A stretch of 25,926 nt of DNA from Candidatus Gallibacteroides avistercoris (GTDB taxonomy: Bacteria; Bacteroidota; Bacteroidia; Bacteroidales; CHK158-818), in contig DVNA01000060.1 in the NCBI GenBank assembly GCA_018714665.1, forward strand, positions 1 to 25,926, given 5' to 3'. The position numbers and the translations under genes are program-made. Below the pieces are notes generated by a model. That model was not told where the DNA came from, ran no database searches, and saw nothing but the letters and a program-made list of their open reading frames with translations. Shown piece by piece: positions 17,459 through 24,456 of this stretch. How positions within the stretch are numbered: the first letter of the stretch is position 1; every line of letters starts with the position of its first letter.

Positions 17459-17484
17459 TTCGGGAATTTATTCAGCGAAACAAA

Positions 17485-17898
17485 ATGGTAAACCAAAAAG
17501 AATTTACATTGAAACCTCGCCGCAGAGGGTTCCATCTGATTACAAGCGAGGTGATGGAACATCTGACTGCATTGCCCCGATGCGGTATTCTACATTTGTT
17601 TATAAAACATACTTCGGCGGCATTAGCCCTGAACGAAAACGCCGACCCGGATGTACGGAGTGATTTGGAGACCATCTTCAACCGATTAGTTCCCGAGAAC
17701 GCCTTGGGCTACGAACATACGCTCGAAGGAAGCGACGATATGCCGGCACACGCCAAAAACATCATTGCCGGCAGTTCGATCACCATCCCTATCACCGACG
17801 GTCGGTTGAATATGGGTATTTGGCAAGGTGTCTATCTGTGCGAGTTCCGCAACGATAGTGGTGGCAGACGAATCGTCGCAACCGTCCTGGGAGAGTAA
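17485..17898 (+). CDS. yjbQ: YjbQ family (UPF0047) secondary thiamine-phosphate synthase
   Basis: YjbQ proteins (UPF0047) are small enzymes. The E. coli member has weak thiamine-phosphate synthase activity that can replace ThiE, but its normal job is unclear. The 137-residue protein carries the family signature: KHTSAALALNENADPDVRSDLE at about 41-62, HTLEGSDDMPAHAK at 78-91 and GRLNMGIWQGVYLCEFR at 106-122. The conserved histidines H42, H78 and H89 are probably metal or phosphate ligands. The start at 17485 fits: it is 26 bases after an exact -7 element and the protein then begins directly at the family's first strand. It is a single-gene unit, divergent from DUF5131-ygbA. No thiamine riboswitch is visible upstream, in a gap of only 115 bases. 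Confidence 0.93.
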   Translation: MVNQKEFTLKPRRRGFHLITSEVMEHLTALPRCGILHLFIKHTSAALALNENADPDVRSDLETIFNRLVPENALGYEHTLEGSDDMPAHAKNIIAGSSITIPITDGRLNMGIWQGVYLCEFRNDSGGRRIVATVLGE

Positions 17899-18093
17899 CG
17901 GTTACTGCCAGAAAGTTTTTTCTCCACCTAAACCGGCAGAAAGGAATTGTCTTTATTGCTTCTCTCTACAAGGATTTTTGTAATGTGATTCATCATCTCT
18001 CAATCACCTCGGTATCAACATCTCGAAAAAAAAATTTTACTCGTTGAGAAGTCTCTCCTTTACGATACAGATTTTTGCTTCATGGCACCGTGA

Positions 18094-18945
18094 TTATTCG
18101 CCTTTCATTCCCGCCAAGACAAACATCGGATCCTTGCGTTTTTTCATGGTCCGTGCCAATATCGGGGCAAAAGGGGTTTGATAGCTCCGGGCAGCCTCGG
18201 GACAACTTTTAACACAGGCGCAACACCTTATGCACGCTTTCGGATCGGATAACCCGGGATGCTGTACATCGATGGCTCCCGTGGGGCATACTCGGGCACA
18301 TACCCCGCAACCGGTACATTTCAGGGGGTCTGTTTCCGGCACCACCGGTACACGAACGTGCTTAATCTTCAAGGCTATAATAACAGCGGTGTAAAAACGC
18401 CACATGGCCAAATCGTTTGCCGGTGATTTTAATTTCCGGGCTGCAATGGGTAAGAATGTCTCAACCGACAGAGAGGAAGACAGAGCTGCAAAAACTTTTT
18501 GACCCAGATGCAACGCCGCCGCTTTGTCTTTTTCATCGGGACGACCCGTTGCTATCGGATATAAAGAGCTGTTATACGAATGTTCTCCGATAAAAGCAGC
18601 AGCTGCCACTGGAACAAATCCGTTTCTCCGGCTCCATGCATCCAGCTCCACCAACGTATTTCCATAACTCCGATTGCCATATACGGCGATGAGTACGACG
18701 GGTGTTTGTTCTCCCAATACATTTTGTAACCTTTTCAGGGCAATGGGAGCAATATGACCACCATAAACAGGAACCGCAATTATGGCCAACTCTTCCGGTT
18801 TTAGAACTTGCAATTCCGGAGCTCCGACCGTCAGATTTATATCTCGCTTAGGTTGATCGGGGAAAGCCCGACTAACGGCATACGCAATCTCCCGCGAAGT
18901 TTTGGTGGGAGAAAAATAGATGTGGCAAACAGATTCTATCTTCAT
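18094..18945 (-). CDS. EFR1 family flavodoxin-ferredoxin fusion
   Basis: This protein belongs to the EFR1 group: a flavodoxin-like domain fused to two 4Fe-4S clusters, expected to pass electrons between soluble partners. The 283-residue protein starts with a strand and an FMN-phosphate loop SPTKTSREIA at 12-21, and further flavodoxin-like blocks follow (AVPVYGGHIAPIAL at 57-70, AVYGNRSYGNTLVE at 87-100). The C-terminal ferredoxin domain has cluster one at C210, C213, C216, C220 and cluster two at C238, C241, C244, C248, each C-x2-C-x2-C-x3-C, with an extra cysteine at 242. There is no signal peptide. It starts four bases after the DUF6125 stop and is the last gene of nadE-DUF6125-EFR1. The electron partner is unknown. 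Confidence 0.9.
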   Translation of the reverse strand: MKIESVCHIYFSPTKTSREIAYAVSRAFPDQPKRDINLTVGAPELQVLKPEELAIIAVPVYGGHIAPIALKRLQNVLGEQTPVVLIAVYGNRSYGNTLVELDAWSRRNGFVPVAAAAFIGEHSYNSSLYPIATGRPDEKDKAAALHLGQKVFAALSSSLSVETFLPIAARKLKSPANDLAMWRFYTAVIIALKIKHVRVPVVPETDPLKCTGCGVCARVCPTGAIDVQHPGLSDPKACIRCCACVKSCPEAARSYQTPFAPILARTMKKRKDPMFVLAGMKGE

Positions 18946-18949
18946 ACAG

Positions 18950-19465
18950 TTACTCTTTTTGTAAAGTGAATTTCCAGATACAGTTGCAACTGCTGTCCGT
19001 TACATCGGGATGGCAGCTGATGGCCTCGGTCTCGAAACGGCTATCGATGACTTTGGCAAAATAGGTATACTCTATCAAGCCGACCGGCTTGCAGGGATGA
19101 TAGGCCATCCCCTTGCGCTTACGGGCTTCCTGTACCCGGCAGGTAATAACCTTGTAAACAAGGGTACGATCGTCTTCCTGTACCAGAGCGTCTTGGCTCA
19201 ACAAGGCATAAAAGCGAAGCGAAAGCGCCTGTTTCAGACCTTCGATACCGGCCTGTTCGGGCAATTTGAGGAATGATTTGATTCGCCGGGCCTCTATCTC
19301 GGTATAGCGCCGCCATGCGTTGGCGTCGTGTTCCAAAGCCTCGGTTATTCCATATTTGTTCTCTACCGACTGAAACCAGACTCCGTCCAGCGCCAGCCAG
19401 TTTTTGGCATAAATCTGACACAGTTCGATCAGCTGCTCCCGGGAAAGTTGTTGAATAAGTTCCAT
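18950..19465 (-). CDS. DUF6125 family protein (cysteine-containing, unknown function)
   Basis: I recall this pattern as DUF6125, small cytosolic proteins sometimes compared with L-2-amino-thiazoline-4-carboxylate hydrolase; no reaction is established. The 171 residues begin with helices (LSREQLIELCQIYAKNWLAL at 7-26) and a WRRYTEIEARRIK block at 51-63. Cysteines are at 16, 109, 125, 151, 160 and 162. The C-terminal SCHPDVTDSSCNCIWKF (150-166) and CRVQEARKRKGMAYHPCKP (109-127) are the most family-like parts and could form a metal or cluster site. It lies 12 bases after nadE and 4 before the EFR1 ferredoxin, so the three are probably one transcript. Being next to an iron-sulfur flavoprotein, it may be that protein's redox partner or substrate enzyme; this is inference only. 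Confidence 0.7.
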   Translation of the reverse strand: MELIQQLSREQLIELCQIYAKNWLALDGVWFQSVENKYGITEALEHDANAWRRYTEIEARRIKSFLKLPEQAGIEGLKQALSLRFYALLSQDALVQEDDRTLVYKVITCRVQEARKRKGMAYHPCKPVGLIEYTYFAKVIDSRFETEAISCHPDVTDSSCNCIWKFTLQKE

Positions 19466-19477
19466 AACTGCTACACG

Positions 19478-21403
19478 TTACAAAGATTCCACCTCTTGCA
19501 TCCAGGCTGTTACCGTGGCGTCGCTGGGCATCCGCCAGTCTCCCCGAGGCGAAAGGCTGACAGAGCCTACCTTGGGCCCGTCCGGCAAAGCCGAACGCTT
19601 GAACTGTTGGGAGAAGAAACGCCTGTAAAATGTTTTGAGCCACTTTTGGATGGTCTGGGAGTCATAAATGCCCTCAAAAGCCAACGTGGCTAACTGGAAA
19701 ATCTTGGTCGGGCGGAATCCGAAACGGATAAAATAGTAAAGGAAAAAGTCGTGTAACTCGTACGGGCCTACCAAATCTTCGGTTTTCTGGGCTATCTGAC
19801 CGTTCTCATCGGCCGGCAGAAGTTCAGGACTGATCGGAGTATCGATGATATCGAGCAAATATTTCCGGACAGCAGCATCGTCGTTCTTATCTGCCACCCA
19901 TTTGACCAAATAACGTACCAGGGTCTTGGGGATACTGCTGTTTACCCCGTACATCGACATATGGTCGCCGTTGTAGGTAGCCCACCCGAGAGCCAATTCC
20001 GATAAATCGCCCGTACCAACCACCAACCCGTTGGTCTGGTTGGCAACATCCATCAGTATCTGCGTCCGCTCACGCGCCTGGGTGTTTTCGTATGCTGCCC
20101 CCCTATCGTCGGGATTCAACCCGATATCTTGGAAATGTTGGAGACAGGCCGGTACAATAGATATCTCGCGCGTAGTGATACCGAGTGCAGCCATCAGGTT
20201 AAGGGCATTCTGGTAAGTACGATCGGTTGTTCCGAATCCCGGCATGGTAATTCCCAAGATTTGCCGGCGGGGAATTTTTAATTTATCGAAAGTCTTTACA
20301 CACACCAGCAATGCCAACGTCGAATCTAAACCACCCGAAATACCGATAACAGCTGTCTGCGAATGTGTGCGCAATAACCTCTGAGACAACGAATTGACCT
20401 GAATATTAAAGATTTCGTTGCACCGTTCATCCATCAATTGTCCCTCGGAGGGGATAAACGGATAGGCATCTATATTCCGGTCAATCGGCCGGTCACCACC
20501 AGGAAATGAGGCGACACCGATCGTCCGGAACCGCCTTTCCGCTTTTCCGGCCTTCGTAAAGGTATTCTCCTTGCGACGAAGGGCATCCATGCGTTCAACG
20601 TCCACATCGCACACGGTAAGCTGCGGTTCAAAAGAGAATCGGTCGGACTCTTTCAAAATAGTACCGTTCTCGGCAATAAGGCCGTTTCCAGCAAAAACCA
20701 AATCGGTAGTGGACTCGCCAAATCCGGCCGAAACATACAGATATGCCGACATGGTACGCGCCGACTGCTGACGGATAAGCGAGCGCAAATAATCATGTTT
20801 ACCTGCCATCTCGTTGCTTGCCGAAATATTGACAAGCAAGGTGGCACGCTGCAACGCCATTTCGGACGAGGGAGGAATAGGTACCCACAAATCTTCGCAA
20901 ACCTCTACGCCAAAACAAAGAGCTTCATTCTCGAAAAGCAAATCGGTCCCGAACGGAACAACCTCGCCCCTGAAATCAACTTGCTGAACGGGACAATCCG
21001 CCCCCGAAACAAACCAACGCATTTCGTAAAATTCGTTGTAATTGGGCAGGTAGGTCTTGGGTACCATCCCATATATTTTACCTTGTCCAAAGACCACCGC
21101 TACGTTGTACAGCCGGTTGTTCACAACCCAAGGAAGCCCGGCTACACAAAGAATCGGAAGATTAGAAGTTTGCTCGACGAGCGATTGCAAGGCATCGGCC
21201 GCACCATCGAGCAACAGTTTCTGCCCGAAAAGATCTCCACAGGTATAGCCCGTTACCGATAACTCGGGAAAAGCTACGATATCTACTTTTTTCTGTACAG
21301 CCTCTCCTATCAAGGCTGTCATTTGAGCTATGTTATATGAACAGTCGGCCACCCGTACCGAGGGCACGGCGGCTGCCACTTTTATAAATCCGGGTATCGT
21401 CAT
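19478..21403 (-). CDS. nadE: Glutamine-dependent NAD+ synthetase
   Basis: NadE makes NAD+ from deamido-NAD, ATP and glutamine in the cytoplasm. An N-terminal nitrilase-type glutaminase releases ammonia, which is channelled to the C-terminal synthetase. With the start I prefer, the protein has 641 residues. The glutaminase triad is E47 (FPELS), K116 (PKTYLPNYNEFYE) and C169 (GVEVCEDLW). The synthetase P-loop SGGLDST is at 356-362. The frame stays open up to an ATG at 21457, 18 codons further upstream, but an exact TAnnTTTG element lies at 21425-21432, inside that extension, so the mRNA should start after it. The protein from 21403 also begins at the family's MxxxxFIKVAAAVP. DUF6125 follows after 12 bases. 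Confidence 0.95.
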   Translation of the reverse strand: MTIPGFIKVAAAVPSVRVADCSYNIAQMTALIGEAVQKKVDIVAFPELSVTGYTCGDLFGQKLLLDGAADALQSLVEQTSNLPILCVAGLPWVVNNRLYNVAVVFGQGKIYGMVPKTYLPNYNEFYEMRWFVSGADCPVQQVDFRGEVVPFGTDLLFENEALCFGVEVCEDLWVPIPPSSEMALQRATLLVNISASNEMAGKHDYLRSLIRQQSARTMSAYLYVSAGFGESTTDLVFAGNGLIAENGTILKESDRFSFEPQLTVCDVDVERMDALRRKENTFTKAGKAERRFRTIGVASFPGGDRPIDRNIDAYPFIPSEGQLMDERCNEIFNIQVNSLSQRLLRTHSQTAVIGISGGLDSTLALLVCVKTFDKLKIPRRQILGITMPGFGTTDRTYQNALNLMAALGITTREISIVPACLQHFQDIGLNPDDRGAAYENTQARERTQILMDVANQTNGLVVGTGDLSELALGWATYNGDHMSMYGVNSSIPKTLVRYLVKWVADKNDDAAVRKYLLDIIDTPISPELLPADENGQIAQKTEDLVGPYELHDFFLYYFIRFGFRPTKIFQLATLAFEGIYDSQTIQKWLKTFYRRFFSQQFKRSALPDGPKVGSVSLSPRGDWRMPSDATVTAWMQEVESL

Positions 21404-21424
21404 CGTGAAAGATTTAAAACGATT

Positions 21425-21432
21425 CAAAAGTA
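21425..21432 (-). promoter_or_regulatory. nadE operon promoter, -7 element
   Basis: The minus strand reads TACTTTTG, an exact TAnnTTTG match, 21 bases before the ATG at 21403. Its position decides the nadE start, because the longer alternative start would lie upstream of the promoter. Confidence 0.6.
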
Positions 21433-21497
21433 ACCAAAATCGGCGAGAATCAGACAACGGAAGCTATATTTCTCTTTATAAACGATAAAAAAGAGAC

Positions 21498-21505
21498 TAT
21501 ATTTG
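21498..21505 (+). promoter_or_regulatory. Promoter of the glycosylase-like gene, -7 element with -33 TTTA
   Basis: The bases read TATATTTG, an exact TAnnTTTG match. A TTTA (21475-21478) lies 19 bases upstream, the usual -33 spacing. The ATG is only eight bases after the element, so the transcript should be almost leaderless. Confidence 0.6.
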
Positions 21506-21513
21506 CACCTGAT

Positions 21514-22116
21514 ATGAAACAAAAATCGGAAATAACACGGCTAAATATCGAAACCCATCCGTTAGCCCCGTTTATCCCCGAAGGGGCAAGTGTACTGATG
21601 TTAGGTAGTTTCCCGCCCAAACGGGAAAAATGGTCGATGGAATTTTATTACCCGAACTGGCAAAACGACATGTGGCGCATTTTCGGACTGGTCTTTTTCA
21701 ACGATAAAGAGTTTTTTGTAGAACCGGTAGCAAAACGCTTTCGTGAAAATGCCATCCGGGAATTCCTGTCAGAGAAAAAAATCGCAATCAGCGATACAGC
21801 CCAGGAGGTAATCCGGCTACAAGACAACGCTTCGGACAAATACCTCGATATCGTAACACCAGTAAATCTATTCCGATTATTACAACAAATACCGATGTGC
21901 AGAGCCATTATCACAACTGGACAAAAAGCGTGCGAAACGGTTGCGGGGATATTAAACGTTGCTGTTCCAAAGGTAGGAACATCCGTCTCCTGCCACATCG
22001 ATAAACAGCAAATCTCTCTGTACCGGATGCCTTCCTCCTCGCGTGCCTATCCGTTGGCATTAGACAAAAAAGCGGCAGCATACCGCCAAATGTTTACAGA
22101 ACTGAATTTATGTTGA
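21514..22116 (+). CDS. Uracil-DNA glycosylase family protein
   Basis: This is a uracil-DNA-glycosylase-fold protein of the type common in Bacteroidota, probably a base-excision repair enzyme; the exact damaged base is not known. The 200-residue protein has the family's motif 1, MLGSFPPKREKWSMEFYYPN, near 29-48, followed by WRIFGLVFFND. Later blocks are VTPVNLFRLL near 113-122 and ITTGQKACETVAG near 133-145. The C-terminal RMPSSSRAYPLALDKK near 172-187 is the usual DNA-binding SSxR motif. It starts with about 13 residues that relatives I recall lack, but no other start is available. It is divergent from nadE and ends 9 bases before a strong terminator hairpin. Confidence 0.85.
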   Translation: MKQKSEITRLNIETHPLAPFIPEGASVLMLGSFPPKREKWSMEFYYPNWQNDMWRIFGLVFFNDKEFFVEPVAKRFRENAIREFLSEKKIAISDTAQEVIRLQDNASDKYLDIVTPVNLFRLLQQIPMCRAIITTGQKACETVAGILNVAVPKVGTSVSCHIDKQQISLYRMPSSSRAYPLALDKKAAAYRQMFTELNLC

Positions 22117-22125
22117 CCCCTGCTT

Positions 22126-22177
22126 AAAAAAAGATAAACCGTAAAACTATTCAATCCGAAAAGCGGTTTATCTTTTT
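22126..22177 (+). terminator. Bidirectional-type terminator after the glycosylase-like gene
   Basis: A perfect 14-bp stem pairs AAAAAGATAAACCG (22128-22141) with CGGTTTATCTTTTT (22164-22177), around a 22-base loop. It has an A run at the start and a T run at the end of the stem, starting about 10 bases after the stop. The loop is long, so it may fold more slowly than usual. Confidence 0.75.
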
Positions 22178-22201
22178 ACAGAACAAATTCGGAAAATTTC
22201 T

Positions 22202-22810
22202 ATGAACCATTTAATCGTATGTGCTCACCCCGAGGGCAAGAGCTTTTGCCATACGCTGACACAACGGGTAACCTCCTCATTCAAGATGCAGGGAGGTCAT
22301 GTGGCGGTATCTGATCTATACGCCATGTCGTTTAATCCTGTACTGTCTGACATAGACATGGCCATGACCGGATGGGAACCCTTTGGCAGCGATATCCGTA
22401 CAGAACAAAATAAAATAAATTGTGGCGATACCATAACGTTTATCTCTCCCCTTTGGTGGAACGGATTTCCAGCCATATTAAAAGGGTATTTCGATCGAGT
22501 ATTCCGGGAAGGATTTGCATACGATAACATAAACGGGGAAAAACAAGGATTGCTTACCGATAAAAAATTTTTATTTATTCTTACCACCCCTCAGGAAGAA
22601 TCAATCTTGCGGAAAAACGGATCGTTAGATGCCTTTACTCGCCTGATTCAAAACGAAATTGCCGATTCTTGCGGAGTTACTCAATGCGAAGTATATTTTC
22701 TGTGTGGAATTTCAGACTTATCGGATTATCGGAAAAAAAACATTCTAAAAGAGGTGGAAATAATAGCCCGCACGTTCGCCTGCGAAGAAGAACAACACTA
22801 CTATTTCTAA
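22202..22810 (+). CDS. NAD(P)H dehydrogenase (quinone), flavodoxin-like fold
   Basis: This is a flavodoxin-fold NAD(P)H:quinone oxidoreductase of the family that includes MdaB, KefF and mammalian NQO2. It probably does two-electron reduction of quinones or other electrophiles using FAD or FMN. The 202-residue protein shows the N-terminal HPEGKSFCHTL near 9-19, the cofactor-contacting block SPLWWNGFPAILKGYFDRVF near 83-102, and GFAYDN near 105-110. The later TTPQEES near 124-130 forms another cofactor contact region. There is no membrane segment. The gene follows the terminator at 22126-22177 after 24 bases, and the only -7-like sequence (22169-22176, seven of eight positions) lies inside the terminator's right arm, so its promoter is uncertain. 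It is followed by the DUF1080 gene, which has its own promoter. Confidence 0.9.
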   Translation: MNHLIVCAHPEGKSFCHTLTQRVTSSFKMQGGHVAVSDLYAMSFNPVLSDIDMAMTGWEPFGSDIRTEQNKINCGDTITFISPLWWNGFPAILKGYFDRVFREGFAYDNINGEKQGLLTDKKFLFILTTPQEESILRKNGSLDAFTRLIQNEIADSCGVTQCEVYFLCGISDLSDYRKKNILKEVEIIARTFACEEEQHYYF

Positions 22811-22835
22811 ACAAAAAAAGATTTTGATCATACAA

Positions 22836-22869
22836 TTTGTTGCGGATGAAATAAAAATAATTACATTTG
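22836..22869 (+). promoter_or_regulatory. DUF1080 gene promoter (-33 and -7)
   Basis: The -7 element reads TACATTTG (22862-22869), an exact match. The upstream TTTGTTG at 22836-22842 fits the -33 position with 19-22 bases between. This is the most complete promoter in the window. Confidence 0.65.
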
Positions 22870-22876
22870 CAAGAGT

Positions 22877-22896
22877 TTCCGTGCACGTACACGGAA
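22877..22896 (+). promoter_or_regulatory. Inverted repeat in the DUF1080 leader
   Basis: TTCCGTG (22877-22883) and CACGGAA (22890-22896) form a perfect 7-bp inverted repeat around a 6-base spacer, itself part-palindromic. It lies at or just after the predicted transcription start and 30 bases before the ATG. It could be an operator or an mRNA hairpin; no T run follows, so it is not a terminator. Confidence 0.45.
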
Positions 22897-22926
22897 CAAA
22901 GTGCTACATACAAAATCTATTAAATA

Positions 22927-24291
22927 ATGAGAAAAACATTTTTACTGTTGCTGGCTGCTATGTTCGTAACAAATTCGTATGCAGAAGAAAAGTGGACCTC
23001 CCTATTCAACGGAAAAAATCTAAGGGGATGGAAAGTGATGAACGGTAAGGCAGAATTCAAAGTAATCAACGGTGTAATTGTGGGAACGACCAAAAGAAAC
23101 ACCCCCAACACATTTTTAGCCACCACCAAGAATTACGGCGATTTCATCTTGGAATTGGAATTTATGGTCGATAACGGATTGAATTCAGGCATACAATTCA
23201 GGAGTAACTCGTTGAAAACCTATCGTAACGGAACCGTACACGGTTATCAGTTTGAAATAGACCCGAGCGATCGGGCCTGGACAGGCGGTATATACGACGA
23301 ACAACGCCGCGGATGGTTGTACGACATGGAAAACAACCCCTCTGCAAAAACAGCATACAAGCCCGCCGAATGGAACAAAGTTAGAATAGAGGCTATCGGA
23401 AACAATATCCGCACTTATGTAAACGGTATCCCCTGTGCCGACATCGTGGACGAAACTACGGCAAGCGGATTTATCGCTTTGCAGGTACACGGCATTGGAT
23501 CGAATGGCAAAGAGGGACAAAACGTCCGGTTTAGAAACATCCGTATCATGACCGAAGATTTGTTGGTAAATTCATGGAACACCCCCGATAAAGTCATACC
23601 CCAACTCAACTGTATGGATAACAAACTGACCGAACGCGAAGAAGCCGACGGCTGGAAACTGTTGTTCGACGGAAAAACCTCAACCGGTTGGCGTGGTGCC
23701 AAGATGGCAACGTTCCCCACAAAAGGCTGGATAATTGAAGATGGTGTACTTAAAATCTCTAAATCAGACGGAAGAGAATCGGCCAACGCCGGAGATATCG
23801 TTACCGTCGATAAATACTCGGAATTTGAACTGGTAGTAGATTTTCTGATTACCGAAGGTGCCAACAGCGGTATCAAATATTACGTAGATTGCGACCTGAA
23901 CAAGGGCGAAGGGTCGGCCATCGGCTGTGAATACCAAATATTGGACGATGAGAAACATCCCGATGCCAAGTTAGGAGTAAAAGGAAACCGTACGCTGGCC
24001 TCGTTGTACGACCTGATACCGGCCATACAGAATAAGCCGTTCAAAGGCGTAGGTACGTGGAATCGCGCCCGAATCGTAGCCAAAGGCAATAAAATAGAAC
24101 ATTGGTTAAACGGAGTACTGTGCGTCTCCTACGAACGCAATACCCAGATGTGGCGCGCATTGGTTGCTTACAGCAAGTATAAAAACTGGCCTAATTTCGG
24201 AGAAATGGAATATGGGAATATCCTGTTACAAGATCACGGAGACGAGGTATGGTTTAAAAACATCAAAATCAAAGACCTGAAAAACCAATAG
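22927..24291 (+). CDS. Secreted protein with two DUF1080 (3-keto-disaccharide hydrolase) domains
   Basis: DUF1080 domains have a concanavalin-like jelly-roll fold. Some are 3-keto-glycoside hydrolases that cleave oxidised disaccharides in Bacteroidota. The 454-residue protein has a signal peptide (MRKTFLLLLAAMFVTNSYA, cleavage probably before EEK at 20-22) and two similar domains: about 22-210 beginning WTSLFNGKNLRGWKV, and about 235-450 beginning GWKLLFDGKTSTGWRG. Both contain an F-x-L-x-x-x-F strand followed by an N-S-G-I block (NSGIQFR near 96 and NSGIKYYV near 316), the usual family motif. There is no lipobox cysteine after the signal peptide, so it is likely periplasmic. No susC/susD or sulfatase neighbour is present. 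It has its own promoter and a strong terminator follows. Confidence 0.9.
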   Translation: MRKTFLLLLAAMFVTNSYAEEKWTSLFNGKNLRGWKVMNGKAEFKVINGVIVGTTKRNTPNTFLATTKNYGDFILELEFMVDNGLNSGIQFRSNSLKTYRNGTVHGYQFEIDPSDRAWTGGIYDEQRRGWLYDMENNPSAKTAYKPAEWNKVRIEAIGNNIRTYVNGIPCADIVDETTASGFIALQVHGIGSNGKEGQNVRFRNIRIMTEDLLVNSWNTPDKVIPQLNCMDNKLTEREEADGWKLLFDGKTSTGWRGAKMATFPTKGWIIEDGVLKISKSDGRESANAGDIVTVDKYSEFELVVDFLITEGANSGIKYYVDCDLNKGEGSAIGCEYQILDDEKHPDAKLGVKGNRTLASLYDLIPAIQNKPFKGVGTWNRARIVAKGNKIEHWLNGVLCVSYERNTQMWRALVAYSKYKNWPNFGEMEYGNILLQDHGDEVWFKNIKIKDLKNQ

Positions 24292-24314
24292 ACAAATATA
24301 TAAAAGTAAATCAC

Positions 24315-24348
24315 AAGGAGCACTGAGTCTATCTCAGGCTCCTTTTTT
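24315..24348 (+). terminator. Terminator after the DUF1080 gene
   Basis: AAGGAGC (24315-24321) pairs with GCTCCTT (24338-24344), continued after a bulged A by CTGAG (24323-24327) with CTCAG (24333-24337), closing on a 5-base loop. Six T follow at 24343-24348. It ends the transcript about 25 bases after the stop. Confidence 0.85.
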
Positions 24349-24426
24349 ATTTCCTTCCCCTATTCCACTTTATGAAAATCGTCCGTAACTATTATCCGAC
24401 ACCACAAAAATTTAGCGGAAATCAGC

Positions 24427-24434
24427 TATCTTTG
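24427..24434 (+). promoter_or_regulatory. mnmE promoter, -7 element
   Basis: The bases read TATCTTTG, an exact TAnnTTTG match, 22 bases before the mnmE ATG. The gene therefore still has a normal promoter despite the internal stop. Confidence 0.6.
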
Positions 24435-24456
24435 CACACAGCCAAATAGATGTAGT

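Noticed and set aside
17918..17977. Hairpin terminator between yjbQ and the EFR1 gene
   Set aside because: CTGCC and GGCAG can pair but the loop is about 25 bases and no T run follows. I see no convincing terminator in the 195-base gap 17899-18093.
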